Positions 16,193 to 24,893 of a stretch of 43,261 nt of DNA are shown one piece after another (the stretch's first letter is position 1; each line of letters begins with the position of its first letter). Both the position numbers and the translations under genes were made by a program. This DNA comes from Acidobacteriota bacterium (GTDB taxonomy: Bacteria; Acidobacteriota; Vicinamibacteria; Marinacidobacterales; Marinacidobacteraceae), in contig JAJEAO010000085.1 in NCBI GenBank assembly GCA_022822745.1, positions 25,001 through 68,261 of the forward strand, written 5' to 3'. The notes beneath the pieces are model-generated. The model searched no databases and was not told the origin of the DNA. It saw only the letters and a list, made by a program, of their open reading frames with translations.

Positions 16193-17060
16193 ATGGTCCC
16201 GCAAACCCTCGCCGCGTGGGCTGCTTCCGGCGAGTCCGAGACGCAGGAGTTCAAGGAGACGACCGGGCAGCGCCGGGCGGCCGCGAATTGGCCCCGAAGT
16301 TTCACGGTGCGAGCGAGGAGTAGTGACTCGGCCGTCTGTAGCGGCCGAAAAGACTAAGACTCGCGCCGATTTGCCTCTCGCCTCGAGGTCGGGCTTCGAT
16401 CTCCTGAACGGGGGTCAGCGCTTCCTGATCGAGAATCTGCCCATCGCGGGCCGGATCGAACCCGGGCTGTTCGAGCGCGTGGACTCCCCTCTCTACCCTC
16501 CGGAAGCCCTGCGGGAGGCGCTGGCCAACGCGATCTGCCACCGCGACTACGCCGTCGGCGGCGGCTCCATCGGAATCGGCGTGTATGACGATCGCCTGGA
16601 AGTCACCTCGACCGGTGGGTTGCACTTCGGCCTGACCCCCGAGATGCTCTTCGAACCCCACGAGTCGCGTCCGTGGAATCCGCTGATCGCGAGGGTCCTC
16701 TACCGACAGGGCATCATCGAAAGCTGGGGACGCGGCACGATCCGGATGGCCGAACTCGCCGAGCAGGCGGGGTTGCCGCGACCGGAAATCGAGGAAGTCG
16801 CCGGCGCGGTCACGGTGCGCTTCCGTCCCAGCCGCTACGTTCCTCCCCGACGGGTCGGGCGCGACCTCACCGAGAGGCAGCGGTCCATCCTCCTGCTGCT
16901 CGAAGAGGCTCCGAACGGGATGCCGCTGCGGGAGCTCCTCTCCCGACTGACGAACGGAGCGACGGTCCGCCAGGTCCGGGAAGACCTCCAGGTGCTGCGA
17001 ACGCTCGATCTCGCAGCGCTGCGCGGGCGGGGCCGGGGAGCGCGCTGGCGACGGCGCTAG
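16193..17060 (+). pseudogene. Broken AlbA_2/RecG-C-type ATP-binding protein gene
   Basis: The ATG at 16193 opens MVPQTLAAWAASGESETQEFKETTGQRRAA, the start of a Schlafen AlbA_2 domain (ExxEFKE). After about residue 30 the frame becomes unrelated sequence and stops at 16357. In another frame, from about 16360 to the TAG at 17060, lies the C-terminal half of the same family: FLIENLPIAGR..., the GHKL-like YPPEALREALANAICHRDYAV (near 16497), IGIGVYDDRLEVTSTGGL, RGIIESWGRGT-like, and a winged-helix tail (LTERQRSILLLLEEA). Most of the AlbA_2 domain, roughly 150-200 residues in intact relatives, is missing. Both ends are recognisable, so an internal deletion with loss of frame is the simplest reading. 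Intact members are putative transcriptional regulators or DNA-binding ATP-binding proteins. Confidence 0.8.
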
Positions 17061-17082
17061 CGGGCGCCCGGTGCGAATGGAA

Positions 17083-17225
17083 TTCCCATTCCGGCCCATT
17101 CCGGCGCATTGGCGGCTCATTCCGGCGCATTGGCGGCCCATTCCCGGCTCATTGGCGGCCCATTCCCGGCTCATTCCGGCGCATTCCCGGCCCATTGACG
17201 GCGCATTCCCGGCCCATTCGGCGTC
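17083..17225. repeat. Array of thirteen 10-11 bp CATT-centred units
   Basis: CATT starts occur at 17087, 17097, 17107, 17118, 17128, 17139, 17150, 17161, 17172, 17182, 17193, 17204 and 17215. Steps are only 10 or 11 bases, averaging 10.7. The bases between are CCGGCN, CCCGGCN or GGCGGCN, with one GACGGCG variant. The array lies in the 308-base gap 17061-17368 between the broken gene (plus) and the aminotransferase (minus), that is, at two 3' ends. The remainder of the gap, 17226-17368, has no gene or clear hairpin with a T run. Confidence 0.85.
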
Positions 17226-17368
17226 GCGGGAGAGCGCCCACCGCAGTTCGGCAGAAGCCCGCGTCTCGGGGCTCCGATGGGCGGGGCGGCCCCCGCCCGG
17301 CGCGATGGCCTGCAGCGCCCTGGACGCTGGAGAGCGCCGCTCCGGAGAGTGGCGCTCCCTGCCGGGGC

Positions 17369-18733
17369 CTACAGCTCGCTGACCGCTTCGGCGATGTTGT
17401 CGAGCGCCAACTGGATGAGCTGCCGGGAGGCGCCGAGGTTCATCCGGACCCAGCCCTCGCCGCCGGGGCCGTAGTTCGAGCCGGCGTTCGTATAGACCCC
17501 GGCGTTCTCGACGAGCCAGCGGACGATGATGTCCTCCGCCGTCACCGGCTCCTCCTCGGTCTCGCTGGCCACCGCCGCCTTCGCCTCCGCATCGATCGCC
17601 TCGCCGATCTGGCTGACGTCCAGCCACGCCAGGTAGGTGCCCTGCGCCTTGGCGTAGTTGATCTGCGGCACGTTCTCGGCCAGGAAGCTCTCCACCAGGT
17701 CGTGGTTTCCGTCGAGGTAAACGAGCAACTGGTCCAGCCACTCGGCCCCGCCGCGGAGCGCGGCGTGGTGCGCCACGACCCCCAGCGTGTTCGTCTGGGC
17801 CATGTGCTGGTCCTGGACCTTCCGGAAGTACTCCGGGTTCGTGGAGTGGAACCACGCCACCTTCATGGCGGCGAGGCTGAAGGTCTTGCTCCCGGACTGG
17901 AAGGTGACGCTGTTGTCCACGACGGCCTGGTCCGGCAGCGTGGCGAACGGCGTGTACTTGTTGCCCTTCGTCACGAAGTCGCAATGGATCTCGTCGGCCA
18001 GCACGACGACGCGGCGCTCCAGGCAGAGCTGTCCCAGCCGCATCAGATCCTCCGCGGACCAGCAGTTCCCGGTCGGGTTCTGCGGGTTGCACAGGATCAG
18101 CGCGTCGGTCTCCTGCGAGATGCGGGACTCGAGGTCATCGAAGTCCATCCGGTGGACGCCGTTCTCGACGATCATCGGACTCTCTTCCGCGAGCGTGTGC
18201 GACTCCCTGAGGTCGGTGTAGAAGCCGCTGTAGGTCGAGGTCGTCAGGAGCACCCGGCTGCCGGGCCGCGCGAGCGCCTTGAGCGCCGCGATCAGCGCCG
18301 GATGGACGCCGTCGGAAAGCGCCATCAGGTCCGGGTTGATTTCGAGGCCGTGCCGCTCCCGGTTCCAGTCGCAGATCGCCGGGAAGAAGTCCTCCGGCAT
18401 CTTCAGGTAGCCCCAGTTCTCGTGCCGGACCCGCTCCGCCAGGGCTTCGGTGATGACCGGAGCGCAGCGGAAGTCCATGTCGGCCACGCCCATCGCCACC
18501 TGGATGTTCTCCCGGCCGTGGCGCTCGATGATCGTGTCCCACTTGGCGCAGTCGGTTCCGACGCGGTCGTAGGGCGTGTCGAAGTCGAAACCGCCCGACG
18601 CGTCCTGCGCCGGCGCCGCGACCGCCGTCCCCGGATTCCAGAGCGAGGCGCCCGAAGTGGCCGCGCCCGCGAGCGCCGTCGCCCCCGCTCCTTTCAGAAA
18701 CACCCTGCGGCTCAAGCGGTACTTCTCGGACAT
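17369..18733 (-). CDS. MalY/PatB-type PLP aminotransferase or C-S lyase, Tat-exported
   Basis: 454 aa from ATG 18733, preceded by AGAGGAGAG. The N-terminus has a textbook twin-arginine motif, LSRRVFLKG (residues 7-15), and a hydrophobic stretch ending at AVAAPAQ near 43; removing it leaves the usual length of a MalY/PatB enzyme. Fold type I motifs are in place: GVADMDFRCAP (82-92), CNPQNPTGN, ADEIHCDF with D247, and the PLP lysine K283 in SGSKTFSLAAMK, which matches the MalY/PatB SxSKTFN pattern. Relatives cleave cystathionine or cysteine conjugates, or transaminate. Export through Tat would allow folding with PLP before translocation. It is downstream of, and 172 bases from, the amidase gene on the same strand. 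Confidence 0.92.
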   Translation of the reverse strand: MSEKYRLSRRVFLKGAGATALAGAATSGASLWNPGTAVAAPAQDASGGFDFDTPYDRVGTDCAKWDTIIERHGRENIQVAMGVADMDFRCAPVITEALAERVRHENWGYLKMPEDFFPAICDWNRERHGLEINPDLMALSDGVHPALIAALKALARPGSRVLLTTSTYSGFYTDLRESHTLAEESPMIVENGVHRMDFDDLESRISQETDALILCNPQNPTGNCWSAEDLMRLGQLCLERRVVVLADEIHCDFVTKGNKYTPFATLPDQAVVDNSVTFQSGSKTFSLAAMKVAWFHSTNPEYFRKVQDQHMAQTNTLGVVAHHAALRGGAEWLDQLLVYLDGNHDLVESFLAENVPQINYAKAQGTYLAWLDVSQIGEAIDAEAKAAVASETEEEPVTAEDIIVRWLVENAGVYTNAGSNYGPGGEGWVRMNLGASRQLIQLALDNIAEAVSEL

Positions 18734-18842
18734 GTCTCTCCTCTTTTCGGGCTGGAATGGGATCCCGTCTTCCCGACCCGGCTGGCTTCCGTCGGGCTCG
18801 CAACGCGGGACCGAAGCGCTGCCCGACCGTTTCCAGCCGGCG

Positions 18843-18848
18843 ACTATA
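18843..18848 (-). promoter_or_regulatory. Candidate -10 box for the MalY/PatB-like gene
   Basis: On the minus strand TATAGT reads 18848 to 18843, about 110 bases before the ATG at 18733, inside the 172-base gap after the amidase gene. No good -35 is present at the expected distance. Confidence 0.3.
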
Positions 18849-18905
18849 CGCGCTCTCTTCGCGACCCGTCCGGTCCGCTGGCGCCGGTGGTTTCGATCGG
18901 TTCCG

Positions 18906-20375
18906 TCAGGCGCGCCAGGGGTGCGGCGGGCGCCGCCGATGCCAGTCCGTTTCGCGCTGGAAGGCCATGCCGAAGTCCAGCACCGACTGATCGTCCATCG
19001 GAGATCCGACGATCTGGAGCGAGAGCGGCAGGCCATCCTCGTCGAATCCGCAGGGAATGGCGAGGCCGGGATGCCCGACCAGGTTCGCGATGTAGTTCAG
19101 CCGCGGCGTCCGGCCGCTCACCTCGTCCGGCGGCTCCCACTCGTTGCGCGCCGGAATCGGCCAGCCGTCCCGCACTGCCCGCAGCGCTGCTCCGTTCGGC
19201 CAGGTCGGGGCGATCACGGCGTCGTACCGCGACAGGATGGCGTCGGCTTCGCGCACGAGCTGGTTGCGGATCCGCTGCGCCGTCAGGTAATCGCTTGCGG
19301 GCAGCATCCGCCCGGCCATCCAGCCGGCGCGCCGGTCCTCGTTGAAGGAGAACATTCGAGCCGCGCTGCCGTCCTCGAACAGCGACTGGAAGTTCGCGCC
19401 GCTCTCCACGGTGACGATCGTCGTGAAGAGCGCCCCGGTGGGAAAGCGCGGCAACTCGATGTCTTCCACTTCGACGCCCATGCCGGCGAACACGTCGAGC
19501 GCCTCCTGGAACACCCGGCGGGTGGTCTCCGAGCCCGAGAGCAGGAACTCGGCCCGGTGGACGCCGAGCCGCTTCCCGCGCATGGACCCCGGATCGGCGC
19601 GGAACCCGAAGGCGTGGTCGGAGGTCGAGGGATCCCGCGAATCCGGCCCCGCGATCTGCTCCAGGACATGGCCGCAATCCTCCGCCGACCGCCCGACCGG
19701 GCCGATCTTGTCGAGGCTCCAGGAGAGCGCCATGCAGCCGAAGCGGCTCACCCGCCCGAACGTGGGGCGCAGCCCGGAGGCTCCGACCGCGGAGGCCGGG
19801 AACACGATGGAACCCCCGGTCTCGGTGCCGATCCCGAATCCGATCAGGCCCGCGACCGCAGCCGACACCGTGCCGCTCGACGACCCGAAGCTGGTGCGGT
19901 CCAGCTTCCACGGGTTCAGCGCGGAACTCGTGTTGCCGCCGGCGAACTCCCCCAGCGAGTTCTTCGCCATGAGCACCGCGCCGGCTTCCTCGAGCCGTTC
20001 GACGACGGCCGCGTTCCGATCGGGAACCCGGTCGCGGAAGATCCCCGATCCCCAGGTCGTGCGGATCCCGCGCGTGTCGAGAAGATCCTTCACGCCGTAG
20101 GGGATCCCGTGGAGGATGCTCCGGTCGTTCCCCGCCGCGAGTTCCCGGTCCGCCGCTTCCGCCGCCGCCCGCGCGTGGTCGGCGGCGATCGTGACCATCG
20201 TGGCCAGCTTGCCCCCGTGGTCCTCGCGGGGCTCGCTGGGGAGCTCGAACGGCGGGACATCCAGCTCCTCGGCTCGGGCGAGGTAGGCCTCGGTGAGCTC
20301 CAGGGAGGTGAACTCCCGATCGCGGAGGCGTTCCGCCAGTTCGGCGACGTTCAGGAAGAAGACGGTCTCGTCCAT
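18906..20375 (-). CDS. Amidase (amidase signature family)
   Basis: 489 aa, ATG 20375, no signal peptide. The Ser-cisSer-Lys machinery is visible: K96 in GIPYGVKDLLD, the cis-serine in TSFGSSSGTVSAAVAG (S165 or S166), and the nucleophile S189 in GIGTETGGSI. The cis-serine loop is slightly atypical, with FGSSSGT where GGSSGGS is usual. Length is normal for AS-family enzymes. These hydrolyse carboxamides; substrate cannot be read from sequence. No GatB or GatA partner is nearby, so it is not obviously part of tRNA amidation. It begins only 4 bases after the stop of a small gene (20380-20649) that looks like a GatC/AtzG-type partner, so the two are almost certainly co-translated. Confidence 0.93.
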   Translation of the reverse strand: MDETVFFLNVAELAERLRDREFTSLELTEAYLARAEELDVPPFELPSEPREDHGGKLATMVTIAADHARAAAEAADRELAAGNDRSILHGIPYGVKDLLDTRGIRTTWGSGIFRDRVPDRNAAVVERLEEAGAVLMAKNSLGEFAGGNTSSALNPWKLDRTSFGSSSGTVSAAVAGLIGFGIGTETGGSIVFPASAVGASGLRPTFGRVSRFGCMALSWSLDKIGPVGRSAEDCGHVLEQIAGPDSRDPSTSDHAFGFRADPGSMRGKRLGVHRAEFLLSGSETTRRVFQEALDVFAGMGVEVEDIELPRFPTGALFTTIVTVESGANFQSLFEDGSAARMFSFNEDRRAGWMAGRMLPASDYLTAQRIRNQLVREADAILSRYDAVIAPTWPNGAALRAVRDGWPIPARNEWEPPDEVSGRTPRLNYIANLVGHPGLAIPCGFDEDGLPLSLQIVGSPMDDQSVLDFGMAFQRETDWHRRRPPHPWRA

Positions 20376-20379
20376 GAAC

Positions 20380-20649
20380 TCAGCCGCGGTGAAAGATCGT
20401 GAGGGGAGGCTCGTCGGGGTCGAGCGGGAAGTCCCGAAGCGTCCGCTGCACCCCGATCATGTTGGCGAGGGCGCGCCGAAGGCGGTCCAGTTCCGCCGGA
20501 TCCTCGTAGATGCCGCGCGCCCCCTGGTGATCCAGGAGCGTCTGCGCGGTCGCCGCCGTGACCTCTCCGGACTCGTCGGCTTCCCGACAGGCCTGCTGCC
20601 AGGCGGCGGCGGCGAGGACGGCGGACAGGGGAAAGTGGCGGCGACGCAC
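20380..20649 (-). CDS. Small GatC/AtzG-like protein, predicted amidase partner
   Basis: 89 aa, ending 4 bases before the amidase start. Residues about 52-88 (AELDRLRRALANMIGVQRTLRDFP then LDPDEPPLTIFHRG) are an amphipathic helix followed by a proline-rich tail ending in a hydrophobic-F-basic motif. This is the layout of GatC and of the AtzG/DUF4089 proteins that wrap around amidases (typically ...FPL...EPAPVF.P). That assignment is by pattern only. The N-terminus MRRRHFPLSAVLAAAAWQQAC has three arginines, a short hydrophobic run and a cysteine at 21; it might be a weak Tat or lipoprotein signal, or simply a helix. If it were exported, the signal-less amidase could travel with it. Confidence 0.7.
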   Translation of the reverse strand: MRRRHFPLSAVLAAAAWQQACREADESGEVTAATAQTLLDHQGARGIYEDPAELDRLRRALANMIGVQRTLRDFPLDPDEPPLTIFHRG

Positions 20650-20704
20650 GGCGCGAGTATGCCCGAAGCGCCGGTCGGCGGGGAATCGCCCGCCACTTCT
20701 TCTC

Positions 20705-22066
20705 CTACCCGACGGGCGCCGCCTGCTTCCAGAAGCGGAGCGCGAAAGCGTGCTTTCGCTTCAGCCTCGCGCGGTAGGTCGCGTGGTCGGGGAACCTCCC
20801 GAAGTCCGGGATCTGGGCGGCGAGCGAACTGCATTCGCCGAAGTGCTGCGCCGCGGCCCGGTAATCCCGGGTCCGGGTTTCACGAAGCGTGAACTCGATG
20901 ACCGCGCGCAGCATGAGAGTGGCCGCGAGGGGGAATCGGGCGGCGAGTTCCGCCGCCCCCTCGGTGAGCAGATCCCATCGGTTCCCGTCGAGCTTCTCGG
21001 CGTTCCGGACGACGAAGGACGCTGCCCGTCCGTGATCGGGCCAGTCGAGGAAGAACATGAGGACGGCGTGGATGTCCGGGTGGCGCTCGGCCCGATCGAA
21101 CGCCCGCTCCTCGGCGTCCATCTCGTCGAAGGCGTCGAACTGCTTCAGCCACTCGCGCAGGTGCCTTCGGGAGAGCCCCGTCGTGAAGCATTGCCACCGG
21201 TCGGCGTCGGCGTCGGCCTTCCGGTCGAGCCCTTCCAGGGCCGCGATCCGGGCGTCGAACCACTCGATCGGAACCCGCGCGCCGTCCCCCACCCGCGCGA
21301 GCATCTCGAGCGCCTCCTCGTGCCGGCCGGCGCGACTCAGCCGTTCGCCGATGGCGGCGGCGCTGTCGGGATGCGACCGGTCCTCCTCCGGGAACGTGCT
21401 GATGAAGGCATCCACGTCACCCATCGCGTCGGCGACGGCGCGCAGGGCGCGAAGTCGGCTCCACTGGGCGAAATCGTTTTCGACGCGCGTCTTCAGATGC
21501 GCCAGACCCTTGTTTCCGAGATGGGGGCCGAGATCCTCGAGGAGCCGGAAGCACGGCCAGTGGGAGAGCGCCTCGACGACGGCGTCCGCGAGAGCGATCG
21601 GATCCGGCTTCGCCCGCGCGGCGACCTCGGGGATCCACTCGAGCACCTCGTCGCGGATCTCCCACACGCCGTCAACCCCGCGGGAGCGACTCCAGGTCGC
21701 CGCGGTCGCCTGGAAGTGAAGCCAGAGGAGGTCGAGCGCGAGCGCGGGATCGGTCTCGGCGACGCCGCGGCGAACAGCCCGCAGGATGGCGGCCAGATCC
21801 CGAGCGGCGGTCTGGCCGGCCGCGGTGTCCATTCGGGAGCGGGCGCGCGCCAGCCCCCGCAGCCGGGGCCGGGCCACCCGGGCCACCGCGGCCGGGGAGT
21901 GGCGCACCGCGAGCGCGAGCCGGAGCAGGCGCTTGCCCGCCGGATCCCGCTGCGTGAGCTCGATCAGCAGGTCCGCCAGCCGGGACGTCCCGAGCGTCCT
22001 CAGGTTCGCGTGGTTCAGCGTCGTGGGCGCCTTTCTTGTCTTGCGGCGCGCCTTCTTTCTGACCAC
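20705..22066 (-). CDS. DUF6880 family protein
   Basis: GTG at 22066 is preferred (GGAGAG nine bases upstream, VVRKKARRKTRK start), giving 453 aa. The ATG at 22120 would overlap the start of the divergent peptidase gene. The sequence is all-helical with TPR-like pairs. It opens with a basic tail then LADLLIELTQRDPAGKRLLRLALA, and ends with a helix bundle (YRAAAQHFGECSSLAAQI... HATYRARLKRKHAFALRFWKQ) that I recognise from the DUF6880 family. No catalytic motif is evident. No function is known to me. Its GC content and codon use match its neighbours. It is 55 bases upstream of the small amidase-partner gene on the same strand and may share its transcript. Confidence 0.8.
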   Translation of the reverse strand: MVRKKARRKTRKAPTTLNHANLRTLGTSRLADLLIELTQRDPAGKRLLRLALAVRHSPAAVARVARPRLRGLARARSRMDTAAGQTAARDLAAILRAVRRGVAETDPALALDLLWLHFQATAATWSRSRGVDGVWEIRDEVLEWIPEVAARAKPDPIALADAVVEALSHWPCFRLLEDLGPHLGNKGLAHLKTRVENDFAQWSRLRALRAVADAMGDVDAFISTFPEEDRSHPDSAAAIGERLSRAGRHEEALEMLARVGDGARVPIEWFDARIAALEGLDRKADADADRWQCFTTGLSRRHLREWLKQFDAFDEMDAEERAFDRAERHPDIHAVLMFFLDWPDHGRAASFVVRNAEKLDGNRWDLLTEGAAELAARFPLAATLMLRAVIEFTLRETRTRDYRAAAQHFGECSSLAAQIPDFGRFPDHATYRARLKRKHAFALRFWKQAAPVG

Positions 22067-22118
22067 GGACCACACCTCTCCCGGACAGGGATCCAAGTGT
22101 CGTATTGTGCCCCCGGAC

Positions 22119-24818
22119 ATGAAGATCGCGCCGATTCAACGGCTCCGGGCCGCGTTCCTGCTTCTGCTTCTGGGCTCGACTCCGGCAGCCGCCCAGCCGG
22201 TCCCCTCGCCCGAGGAGGTGCTGGGCTACGGGATGGGCGAGGCCCTGACCGACTACGCCGGGCTCTACCGCGTTCTGGACGCGTTCCGGAGTTCGGAGCG
22301 GCTTCGCGTCTCGACCTTCGGGGAGTCCTTCGAACACCGGGAGATGATCCTGCTGACGATCAGCACCCCCGAGAACCTGGCCCGGCTGGACCGGATCCAT
22401 GCGGACACCCGCCGCCTCGCCGATCCGCGGAGCCTCGGCGCGGAAGAAGCGCAGACCATCCTCGCCCGCACGCCGGCCGGCGTCTTTCTCAACTACGGCA
22501 ACGACGGGAACGAGTCCGCCGCGTTCGAAGCGGCGCTCTGGATGGCGTGGGAGCTCCTCAGCGGCCGCCACGACGATCTGCTGGAGGAACTCGTCGTGTA
22601 CATCGTCCCGGCGTCGAACCCCGACAGCCATGCGCGCTTCGTGGCGTGGTTCCGGACCGCGGTCGCCTGGCCCGGCGGCGACCCCGATCCGAACGCCGCC
22701 GAGCACCGGGCGCCGTGGGGTCTCTCCACGAACAACAACCACTACCAGATCAATCTGAACCGGGATTCGATCTGGAGCACCCAGCCCGAGAACCGCGCCC
22801 TCCTGCGCCTCTATCTCGAAACCCGCCCGATGGTGTTCGTGGACCACCACGGAGAGACCGATTCCTTCATCGGGCCGTGGATGGCGGAGCCGCTCCACGC
22901 GGTCCTCACACAGAACCAGCGCGACTGGCTGGTCGGCTACGGCAGCCGGATGGCGCGCGACTTCGCGGCCGCCGGGTTCCCCTACAGCGCGTGGGAGTTC
23001 GGCCAGTTCGATCCCGGGTACTGGGACACCCTCCCCAACTTCACCGGGGCGATCGGGTTCACGCTGGAGACGACCGGGGGCGGCTGGCGGGGGCTGCGGA
23101 TCCGGAAGCCGGGCGGCGGCGAGTACACGCTGCGGGACGGCATCGAGCAGCATCTGGTCGCCGATCGGAGCCTGCTCGCCTTCACCGCGGAAAACCGCGA
23201 ACGCCGGCTCCGCGACTACCTCGCCTACCGGCGCGAGGCGCTCGACGACGAACGGGGCCCCGCCGGGTGGATCCTCTCCGGCGACGCCGATCCGGCGCGA
23301 CTCGACGAAGTGCGGGGGATGCTGCTGCGGGCCGGGGTCGAAGTCCTGCGGACCGTCGAGGACACCATGATCCCGGCGGCTTCGCCCATGTTCCCCCGGA
23401 CCGGCGCGACCGAAGCGCTCCGCCTGCCCGCCGGGAGCCTGGTCGTGGCCCGAGACCAGCCCGAGGGCAGGCTCGCGCAGGTGTTCCTCGAAGAGGACGC
23501 GCGGTTCTCGGAGGACTTTCTCGAGCAGGTGGACGAGCATCGGGAGCGGCGGCGGGATCCGGGGTTCGTCCACCCGGACATCTGGACGACCGCCGACGCG
23601 TTCTACGACATCACGGCGTGGTCGGTCCCGCTCACCTACCGCCTCCCGGCGTGGATCGTCCCGGAGGCCGCAGATCTCCCGGGCGGCCCGGCGGTCGAGC
23701 TCCTCCCGTTGCCGGAGGACGGACTCGCCGACCCGTCCGTCACGCCGGGCCGGTTCGATCGCCCGGACGCCGCCTACGCGTTCCTGGTCCAAGGCGCGAG
23801 CGACCACGCGATGCGGGTCGCGGCGTGGCTCGCCGAGCGCGGGATCCCCGGTCGCGTGGCGACTGCGTCGTTCGAGAAGGACGGCGTCGCCTACCCGCGG
23901 GGATCGCTCCTCGTCTTCGCCTCCGAGGCGCCCGATCCGGACGCCCTCCGCGCCGGACTCGAAGAGATGGCGGCGTCCGGCGCGCGGATCGCGGGCGCGG
24001 AGGATCCTCTCACCGAGTCGGGGCCCCACCTCGGCTCCGACCGCTTCGTCCCGGTGCGGACCGGACGAGTGGCGATGGTCCTCGGCGGCCCGGTGCGCCC
24101 CTCGGCCTACGGAAGCTCGTGGTACCTGTTCGAGCGCCGTTACCGGATCCGTTCCACCGCGCTGTGGTGGGATCGCCTCGCCGCGACCGACCTCCGGGAC
24201 TACGCCGTGCTCCTCCTCCCGGACGGGGCCTATCCCGCTCCCGCGGCCGATCCGGCGGCGGCGCGCATCCTCGACCATCTCGGCGACTGGGTCGCGGCGG
24301 GGGGAACGATCGTGGCCACGCGGGGCGCGTCGGCGTGGCTGGCCGACCCATCGGTGTCGTGGACGCGGTCCCGGTTCCGGCCCGGCTTTGCGTCGAAGTC
24401 GGCGTTCATGACCGACGGCGGCCGCCCCGACGACCCTCCCGCGAACGGGGCCTCGACGGATCGACCCGCCGAGGTCGTCCCCGGCGCCATCCTGCGCGCT
24501 CTTCCCAACCCGGAGAGCTTTCTGAGCTTCGGCTACGAGGAGCCGTTCCCGGTCCTGGTGTGGTCCAGCCTGGCCTTCGAGCCGGATCCGTCCGTGGCCA
24601 CCGGCGCCCGTTTCCCGGAGGATCCGGCCGAACTCCTCGGCAGCGGCTTCGCCTTCCCCGACTCACTCGAACGCCTCGCCGGGACGCCCTACGTCGTCAC
24701 CGAGCGGGTCGGCGCCGGTCGGGTCGTGCTCTTTCTCGACGACCCGAACTTCCGCCTGTTCTGGTCGGGGCTGACCCGCATGTTCCTGAACGCCGTCCTG
24801 TTCGCCCCGAGCTTCTGA
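22119..24818 (+). CDS. Exported M14-type carboxypeptidase with altered zinc ligand
   Basis: 899 aa from ATG 22119; residues 1-26 are a signal peptide (AAFLLLLLGSTPAAAQ). The M14 fold is recognisable: VFLNYGNDGNESAAFEAAL (122-140) aligns with the family's HGNE zinc site, VPASNPDS (164-171) with NPDG, INLNRD and TQPENRALL at 211-229, VDHHGETDSF with H244, and the catalytic glutamate E317 in IGFTLETTGG. The first zinc ligand, normally His in HxxE, is Asp (D129; GAC rather than CAC). The C-terminal half (about 350-899) includes a segment that resembles a glutamine-amidotransferase-like Rossmann domain seen in long bacterial M14 proteins. A TATTGT box at 22103 is a possible -10 and lies in the 52-base divergent gap with the DUF6880 gene. 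Confidence 0.87.
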   Translation: MKIAPIQRLRAAFLLLLLGSTPAAAQPVPSPEEVLGYGMGEALTDYAGLYRVLDAFRSSERLRVSTFGESFEHREMILLTISTPENLARLDRIHADTRRLADPRSLGAEEAQTILARTPAGVFLNYGNDGNESAAFEAALWMAWELLSGRHDDLLEELVVYIVPASNPDSHARFVAWFRTAVAWPGGDPDPNAAEHRAPWGLSTNNNHYQINLNRDSIWSTQPENRALLRLYLETRPMVFVDHHGETDSFIGPWMAEPLHAVLTQNQRDWLVGYGSRMARDFAAAGFPYSAWEFGQFDPGYWDTLPNFTGAIGFTLETTGGGWRGLRIRKPGGGEYTLRDGIEQHLVADRSLLAFTAENRERRLRDYLAYRREALDDERGPAGWILSGDADPARLDEVRGMLLRAGVEVLRTVEDTMIPAASPMFPRTGATEALRLPAGSLVVARDQPEGRLAQVFLEEDARFSEDFLEQVDEHRERRRDPGFVHPDIWTTADAFYDITAWSVPLTYRLPAWIVPEAADLPGGPAVELLPLPEDGLADPSVTPGRFDRPDAAYAFLVQGASDHAMRVAAWLAERGIPGRVATASFEKDGVAYPRGSLLVFASEAPDPDALRAGLEEMAASGARIAGAEDPLTESGPHLGSDRFVPVRTGRVAMVLGGPVRPSAYGSSWYLFERRYRIRSTALWWDRLAATDLRDYAVLLLPDGAYPAPAADPAAARILDHLGDWVAAGGTIVATRGASAWLADPSVSWTRSRFRPGFASKSAFMTDGGRPDDPPANGASTDRPAEVVPGAILRALPNPESFLSFGYEEPFPVLVWSSLAFEPDPSVATGARFPEDPAELLGSGFAFPDSLERLAGTPYVVTERVGAGRVVLFLDDPNFRLFWSGLTRMFLNAVLFAPSF

Positions 24819-24819
24819 T

Positions 24820-24843
24820 CAGAGCGGAGGGCTGCCGCCTCTG
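24820..24843 (+). terminator. Hairpin directly after the M14 gene
   Basis: CAGAG-CGG at 24820-24827 pairs with CCG-C-CTCTG at 24835-24843, with one bulged C and a 7-base loop, starting one base after the stop codon. No T run follows, so it is only a possible terminator. Confidence 0.35.
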
Positions 24844-24893
24844 CCAGGACCACGGATCCACGGCAGGACCATCCGACATGTATGCTCCCGAGC

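Noticed and set aside
12305-17060. Defence island made of the DUF4143 ATPase and the AlbA_2-type gene
   Set aside because: The AlbA_2 gene is broken and the genes between are metabolic; there is no operon linking them and no nuclease partner.
17083-17225. CRISPR-like array
   Set aside because: Units are only 10-11 bases with no unique spacers of CRISPR size, and no cas gene is nearby.
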